From a virus, in IMG/VR virus record IMGVR_UViG_3300025276_000193, positions 1-26,081 of that record: a stretch of DNA of 26,081 bases; one strand, 5' to 3'. The translations under genes were made by a program, and so were the position numbers. Below are positions 1-6,700 of the stretch, one piece after another (position 1 is the first letter of the stretch; each line of letters starts with the position of its first letter). The notes beneath the pieces are model-generated. The model worked only from the letters and a program-made list of their open reading frames with translations. It was not told the DNA's origin and made no database searches.

Positions 1-32
1 AAAAAGGGGATCTCGTATGAGGTCCCCTTTTC
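1..32 (-). terminator. Hairpin terminator at the end of the structural operon
   Basis: Bases 2-14 pair with 19-31 around a 4-nt loop. The core is AAAAGGGGA with TCCCCTTTT plus a CTC/GAG extension, and the stem is flanked by A and T runs as in Rho-independent terminators. Read on the minus strand it ends in TTTTT at the window edge. One inner pair is U-G in plus-strand RNA and a mismatch in minus-strand RNA, so it may serve both directions. It follows the last tiny ORF by about 40 nt; nothing else is seen in 33-70. Confidence 0.72.
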
Positions 33-70
33 TGGTTACAGGAATTTGTGGGTATGGTACGCCCAGTGTG

Positions 71-151
71 TTATTCCTTATAATTGTGAAACGTTAATTT
101 ATACATTAACTTGTTCCATGCGTGTTGTAATTTGTCAATTAGTTTTTTCAT
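71..151 (-). CDS. Possible 26-aa ORF
   Basis: This short ORF (MKKLIDKLQHAWNKLMYKLT, ending FHNYKE) starts 3 nt after the previous stop, following the tight packing of its neighbours. It would form a basic amphipathic helix. There is no membrane-spanning stretch, so it is not an obvious holin. At this length chance cannot be excluded; the only support is spacing and composition. Confidence 0.28.
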   Translation of the reverse strand: MKKLIDKLQHAWNKLMYKLTFHNYKE

Positions 152-154
152 AGT

Positions 155-280
155 TTATTTATTTTTATTATGATCATAGCCTTTTTTCTTTAATGCTAAA
201 TGCTCTCTCATAGTTTTAACAAATTTAGTTATGTCACCTTTATACATTTTGTGAGGTTTGAATTCTTTTTCTTTTGCCAT
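155..280 (-). CDS. Small basic hypothetical protein
   Basis: This 41-aa ORF begins MAKEKEFKPHKMYKGD and ends LALKKKGYDHNKNK. 'KPHxMYKG' followed by 'EHLxLKKxGYxH' is a pattern I remember from tiny proteins in marine phage genomes, so it is likely real. It has no membrane segment. The start codon lies 2 nt after the previous stop, suggesting coupled translation. Function unknown; the basic, His-containing sequence might suit a virion or nucleic-acid partner. Confidence 0.58.
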   Translation of the reverse strand: MAKEKEFKPHKMYKGDITKFVKTMREHLALKKKGYDHNKNK

Positions 281-282
281 AA

Positions 283-417
283 TTATTTCTTTTTTACACA
301 GTTGTTAACCATTTTTGTTTTACCACCTTTGGTTTTTTTACCACTTGGTGATTTCTTTTTGCCTTTAGCTACATAGCCTTTCCAGCATGTCATCTTTTTG
401 TAGAGAGGTGTTTCCAT
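283..417 (-). CDS. Small Lys-rich protein with CWKGY...NC motif
   Basis: This 44-aa ORF begins METPLYKKMTCWKGYVAKGK and ends KMVNNCVKKK. The spacing is tight (2 nt after the lysin stop, 2 nt before the next ORF). The 'CWKGY-x-A-x-G' start with a later 'NC(V)' is a pattern I remember from small proteins or the ends of structural proteins in marine phages. Two Cys could bind metal or form a disulfide. The strong positive charge suggests contact with nucleic acid or the capsid. Function unknown. Confidence 0.6.
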   Translation of the reverse strand: METPLYKKMTCWKGYVAKGKKKSPSGKKTKGGKTKMVNNCVKKK

Positions 418-419
418 AT

Positions 420-782
420 TTATTTGTTTTTATAAGTCCATATTACGTTTTGTGATTTATCTTCATCAATGTCTACATGTATAAATGTATTTCCAACACC
501 TAGCCTATTAAAGCCTACTTCTAGCAATATTTTAATTAGCTTAAATCTATCTAAAGACTTACTACAAGCTATATCAACAGCTAGTCCTTTTAAATGAGAG
601 GAAGATTCTACCCCGCCAACTTTAGCGTTATGAAATCTAGTTCTGTATCCGCTATTTATTTTTATAGCTTTACCATACTTTTTTCTAGCGTCATCTAGCA
701 TGTATAATATCTTTGAATCCATACTAGATCCACTTCCTTCTAAATCAGGAGAATCAAATTCTTTAATTTTAAAATATCTCAT
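420..782 (-). CDS. Peptidase M15-type endolysin (D-Ala-D-Ala carboxypeptidase-like)
   Basis: This 120-aa protein matches the small phage version of the M15 zinc peptidase fold. It has SGYRTRFHNAKVGG (residues 44-57), SSHLKGLAVDI (61-71) and FIHVDID (100-106). The expected zinc ligands are H63, D70 and H102, and all are present, so it should be active. It would cut stem-peptide or D-Ala bonds of peptidoglycan, for lysis or, as a virion-bound enzyme, for entry. No signal peptide or transmembrane segment is seen, so release would need a holin, which I do not find in the window. It starts 3 nt after the giant gene's stop and is followed by the 44-aa ORF after 2 nt. The length is typical for M15_3-type phage lysins. 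Confidence 0.87.
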   Translation of the reverse strand: MRYFKIKEFDSPDLEGSGSSMDSKILYMLDDARKKYGKAIKINSGYRTRFHNAKVGGVESSSHLKGLAVDIACSKSLDRFKLIKILLEVGFNRLGVGNTFIHVDIDEDKSQNVIWTYKNK

Positions 783-785
783 ATA

Positions 786-3700
786 TTAATTTCTTCTACG
801 AGGCGCACGTCTTCTTGATTTACGTGTACTGCTTCTTGTTTTTGATCTTTTACCTGGTCCTTCAGAGCTTTTAGGTTTATTTTTTTCTATACCTAATTCC
901 CATTCGCTCCAACCAGCAGCCAAAGCCATTCGTTTATAAGTTTCTAACTCAGCGTCAGAAGCTGATTTTAAATGCTGTAATTTTTTTACAACTCTATCTA
1001 AAGGAATGTTTGTTGCCGCTGATACAGTGTTACCTACAGCTAAATATGCTGGATTATCTAAACTAAACCCTGTATTTTTCATCTCATCCATATTCCAAGA
1101 AAAAGATCTACCAGCAGCTGTTATTTTATTTATTTTTGAAGATATAGGCGGTGATATTTTTAATAACTCTAAAGCTGCTTTTTCGTATTTAGGATTTTTC
1201 TTTTCAGATTCAGAATGTATTTTTATTGCTGCATTTTTAACAACACTAAATATAGCCCCACCAATACCTGTACCTCTAAGTATAGAATCAGCCATGCCGT
1301 TAATAATACTTACTGTTTTGTCATCAACTTCTTCTTCATCTTCAAATGCAACAGCAAATAGAGCTTGTTGTAAAGCGTTAAAAATTAAATTTTGTACAAC
1401 TCCATAATACATTATCTTAGATATATTAGACTTCGCGTCCCCTCGGCCATTCTTAAGATCACTAGCAGCTTTTTTAATCAATCTAGCATATTGCGCCGGG
1501 GTATTTGCAAAAGCTAATACAATACGTCCTAATGGACCCGCTTGTTGAGAACTAATCTTGTCAGGTCTGCTAGACTGCTGAGACTCTTCTGCTACTTCTC
1601 TAAAGTCACGCATAGCTATTTTTTCCGCTTGCTCTATAGTATACTTATCACCGTATGTAATCTTTCTATTCTTTTTCGTCAGTTCTTTATCTACAGCTTG
1701 CTCTTTCATTAAAGATTTTACTCTATTTCTATAAAAAGTAGCTCCACCAGAAGCAATTGCAAAACTATCCGCTATCTGTGTAGGTAAAAATCCTAGTTTA
1801 AGTAATTTATTTATTACTCCTCTTGCGCCACTTTCTTTAGCAACGTCAGCGATATCCGCTTCATTTATATTTATTTTTAAACCATCACGTCTATCAACTA
1901 AAAAGTCTGAATTAAATAATTCTGAAAAATCTTTCCAGTACTGAGGTTGATTAGCAAAAGCTTTACCAGCGGCTAGTATATTATTATCACCAAAATTTAT
2001 AAAATTTGCTGAAGATATAGTTTGTAGTATAGCTGACTTACTGTTAAAAAACATTATAGCCGCTGTAGAACCATTCAACCAATCAGTAAACCTACCAGTT
2101 AATGTATCTCCTCCAAATGTTCTGTTAGTACCAATTTCCATTCTACCTAATATATTTTCCATAGCATCTCTATACGATCTACCGTAAGCTGCTTCCATTT
2201 TATTTAGATTTTTTTCAGAAAATATAATATCAACATTTTGTTGCCATTGCTCTAAGTATTGTTTACGTTTAGTAGTATTTAAAGTTTCTGCTAAATCAGT
2301 TGTTATAGTACCTGTAATCCAACTGTCGCTAGGTGTTACATATTCAGTTCCTTTATTTAACTTCATTACTTCTTGAGCAAACAACTCTAATTCAGCATCA
2401 TTTTTAACTATATCAGTTAGTTCTTTTAAATCAGCTTTAGATAAGCCAGGTATATCTTTACCTATTTGATCCCATATATATACTCTAACACCTTGCTCTT
2501 TAGTAAATTCACTGCCAGGAAATTTCTTTTTTAAATCTTTTGGCACAACATTTAATTCTCTTTTAAGAGCTCTAAAATTATTACCAAGAGTATTTCTGTC
2601 TCTAGTTATATTCTCTATAGCTCTTGCATATGGGTCTAAAAGATTATCTTTGTACCATTTCATTTGAGAATCTCCAATCTTGCCTTTACCAAGAGTTTTA
2701 TATAATAAACCCACAAAATCTTCTGCAGATGGTGGAATAAAAAAATCAAACTTACCTTTGTTTTTACCTATTAAACGAGCTTTAACTTTAGCGTAATTTT
2801 TTTCAGCTGCTATACCTGTTGAGTTTTCTATTATTCTATTAAAATCAAGGTCAATGTTTTCACTAAATTTTATTTTAGCTTGTTGAACTTTTGATTTAAC
2901 GTCTAGTACAGATAAAGCATCTTTAACGGCTTTAACATTACCAGTGGCATCGTCAGCAAAATAAAAATCATTATAACCTTCAGAAGCTTTTCCAACTACC
3001 CAACCAGCTTTAGCCTGCGGAGAACCGTCTCCTAAGCCTGTTATATTCTTTAATGGCACATCTAGTCCTATAGAATTCAAAAACTCTTTAATAGGTCCTG
3101 CTGCATCAGCTGGACGCGCTGTAAGAATAAATATATCTTCCGACCCTCTAGCGTCTTGTATTTTTTTAGCTACATCAAATAAAGGTCCTTTCTTACCGTC
3201 CATAACTTTACTAAACTCGCTAAAATCAAATTTAGCACCTTCGCTTATAAGAACTTCAGATTTTTCAGCAAATTCTGTAGCGTTTATTTTAGTTGGTTCT
3301 TTAATTATAGACTTATCTATAACAGCTATACTTTCAGTTCCTTTGCTAGATATTTGAGATCCATCGTTATATTTAAAACCACCAAAACCATTTTGTTTCA
3401 AAGCTTTCTTAAGTTTGTTTAAATTTGCGTTTCCAATATAAAAATCTTCAAACCTAGAGTCTATCATTTCATATAACAACCCTTCGCTAGTATTAATATT
3501 TAAACTGTTCATTTGATCTAAAACTTGATCTTCAGTGGCTAAGCTAGCGTCGTTTACCGAAATTGCTCTAACTTCACCTCGATTACTTTTAGCGTATTCT
3601 TGAGCTTCTTTTATATCTGTAGCTAAAAATATTAAACCAGTTCTCTTACCTAATTGATCAAAGGTTTTTGGGCTAGCGTTGTAAGCAACGTTCTCACCTG

Positions 3701-6700
3701 GCATTGTAACTAATACTTCGCTTTTAGATTTAGCGAGCGTGTCATCAAAATCAAATACTCTTATTTTTTTAATAGGCTCGTTAAATCTTCTAGCGTTGTC
3801 TAATGCTTTATCAGATTTAGCCATTGCATCAATACCTTGTTGCACGTCTATGGCTTTACTGTATTTAATTATATCTGCTAAATTTGAATTATTAGATTTA
3901 GAAGCACTTACTTTGCCAGTAACTAATTTATCAAACTTTTTAAATCTTTTTTTAGCTGTATCTATACTTATTTCACCTGTTAATATAAGTGTTATTAATT
4001 TATTAGCTTCTTTTTGTCCTTCTAATAGAGCAATGTCTAAATTAATACCAGTTTTATTTTTTATAGATTTAAAATCACCTACAAAATACTCACCAATAGT
4101 AATATTTTTAGAAGCTACATTGTATTGAAAAGGATCAAAGCTGTTATTTAAACTGTACCTTATTAAAGAAGCGAACCCGTCAGGTAGATAATCTAATTTT
4201 CCTTCTAATATTAAAGGTACTATTTTATCATAAAATATATCAGGCATTTTTGAATTTAAATTAAACTTTTTTAAACCAAGATCGTCAACTCTAAGTAGAG
4301 ATCCTTGCATATAAGAAGCTTTTACAACCTTAAAGGCTTGATCAACACGTCCGTCTCTTGCTGCCATAAGTAAAAATCTACCTACACCAACAGCTGGATT
4401 TGCATGTTCTTCAGTAGCGTTTTCACTAGTTAGTATTTTATTAGTTTTAGGATCTACAGGGTAAAAATTAAAAGGCGCTAAATATCTTAAAGGATGATTT
4501 TGATCTTGCGTTCCATCAAATAAAAATTGCTCAAATACATATATTTTATCTTTACCTTCTTTTGTATCTAAAAAACTACTAATGCTTTCAAATATATCCT
4601 TTAAAACAGCTAGTTTAGCTTTATTATTAGAATTTACATTTTTTAAAGCTTTTTTTATAGCTTCTTCATTAGGTTTATTTTTTTTATTAATTACAGTTCT
4701 TGTTATATTTTTCTTTTTTATACCTTCAAATATTTTATCCCATAGCTTAACTGTTCCAAACGTGTGTGTTTGCATAGTTCCAGTCATACCAGTTCTAAAA
4801 TGAGGTTCAAGAAGTGGATTCTGTAAGAAAAAGTCTGCTAAAGTGTCTACTAATGCTTTAAATTGAGTAGATTTAGTATCATATGTTCTTCTATTAACTA
4901 CTGTGCCGTCTGATTTTGTATATTTGTAATTTATGGTTGGCATTCCGTTTTTCTTGGAATTACCTATTAGCATATTGCTTATGTCGCCAGGTTTAAAGTC
5001 ACTAACGTCTTTAAATAATTTACCAATTTCGCTGTCGCTAAATGCTGTTTTAGATCTACCCGCGCCAACATCCGCTTGTTGCTGTATAGTTAATTGTCTT
5101 TCAGTCCTAACTAGTTCGTTAGTAATGTTTTTATTTACTAAGTCTATAATACCTTTTATAACTGAGCCTTTAGGTGACCGTGGATCTATAGGAGTAGGTT
5201 TACCATTTTTAGGTCTACCTATCGCTTCTAGTATTTCATTATTAGTTAAACCTTTTCTAAGTATAAACGGCGCTAGATTATCTCCTCTCTTACCTTTTAC
5301 GTAAAACGCGTCTAAAATATTTTGAGGCACACCTGTTGATGTTCCAATAAGATTTTTAGAAGCTCCTTCTAATACTGCTCCTTCTGGAAGAGTTCTTCTC
5401 ACATAGTCTACATTTTTTTCAATAAACATAGCAGCAGTAGTTGTTTCTGGCTTAGATAAATTTTTACTTGGATTACTTATCTTGCCTTCAGGTATACCAG
5501 TAACTTCGCTAACCACTTTAGCAGTTAAACCTTTTAATTTTTTATAAGATAAATCTTTATCTTTTATCTCAGCTTTAACGATAATCTCTTTAGCTTCGTT
5601 TAATTGTTTTTCAGATAATATTTTAGTTGCCTTAGTAAGCTTAACGTCTTTATCTGCAGTTTTAGTCTCGTCTATAGCAACCTTTTCAGCCGCTTCCAAG
5701 CCCTTAGTTATACCTTGCTCAACACTTTGTATGCCAAGTCGTTGTGCTAAGTTATTTGCTCTTAGAAATGACCTATTGATTATAAATTTCTCAAGATCTT
5801 GTTTTCCATTAAATTCCTCAATAACCATCGTCTGTATATCGTTACGCATGGATTCTTGAAAATCTTGCCTTGATACACCTTTTTTAGCATCGACAGCTAT
5901 AGGGTCGTATAACGCTTTAGTTCTATCAGTAACTATTCTACCTATAATAGGATTAATGCTTTCTAATATCTTGTTTTCTAATCTAGTTTCTTTTCCTCCC
6001 TTTATAGGTTCTTTACCATATTTAGCAGCTAATTCTTTATTTTCTTTTTTAATAGTTTGAAGATCATTAATTTCTATAGATATAGACGCGTCTTGCTCAG
6101 GTGTTAATTGTTTATTTGCTTTAGATTCAGCTACTTTAGGAGCCGTGTCTGATGCGGCATCACCTTGTTTAGATATAAGATCTTTAACTAATGCGCCTTC
6201 TTGAGCGTCTTTAATGTCTTTTAAAGTAAGTGTTCCATTTGAAATCTTTTGACCTAATCCAACTACAAAATTAAATATATCTTCTTCGCCTTTAAAATCA
6301 AACTTGTACTCATTTGCAAATTGCTTCTGAACCATAACCCCAAATAAACCGGCAAGACCTCTTGCCTTTTCTTGTGTGCCAACTTTTTTTCCAGCAACTT
6401 CCTCTAAAAATCTTGCAATAACTTCGTCAGAGTCTAAAGATCCATCTTCTTTTTTTACACCTGGTGAATCTAATATTCTTTTATGAGCTTTAGGTACTTG
6501 CTTTTCTAAAGTAAATAATAGCTGATTAGCTATAGCTTTTAAACCACTTTCGTTTTTAGCATTTTTTAATATTCCCCATATAGCTTGATGCCCTACCTCG
6601 TGAGTTCTTATATATCTTCTTTGATTTAACACTTGGTTTTCAACAACCGCTAAAGTAATTTCACCTAAACCGTTTGGATTTTCAAAAGCAACACCATCAT

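Noticed and set aside
1-420. tRNA or other structured RNA gene in the left end
   Set aside because: Apart from the terminator hairpin at 1-32 no cloverleaf or conserved RNA pattern is visible, and most of the stretch is explained by two or three tightly spaced small ORFs.
3738-3752. DFDDT considered as an RNA-polymerase-type DFDGD metal site
   Set aside because: The preceding beta-strand (IRVF), the following TLA, and downstream ILTARP and FADD fit HAD motifs I, II and IV; the polymerase site needs DxDGD and none is present.
3739-4128. Plus-strand ORF of 129 codons within the giant gene
   Set aside because: It lies wholly antisense to a gene with clear domains (the HAD core), its translation is Leu/Ile/Ser/Phe-rich as expected for the reverse of Lys/Asn/Glu-rich coding, and it has no recognisable motif. 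The other plus-strand ORFs under the giant, tail, capsid, scaffold and portal genes were dropped for the same reason.
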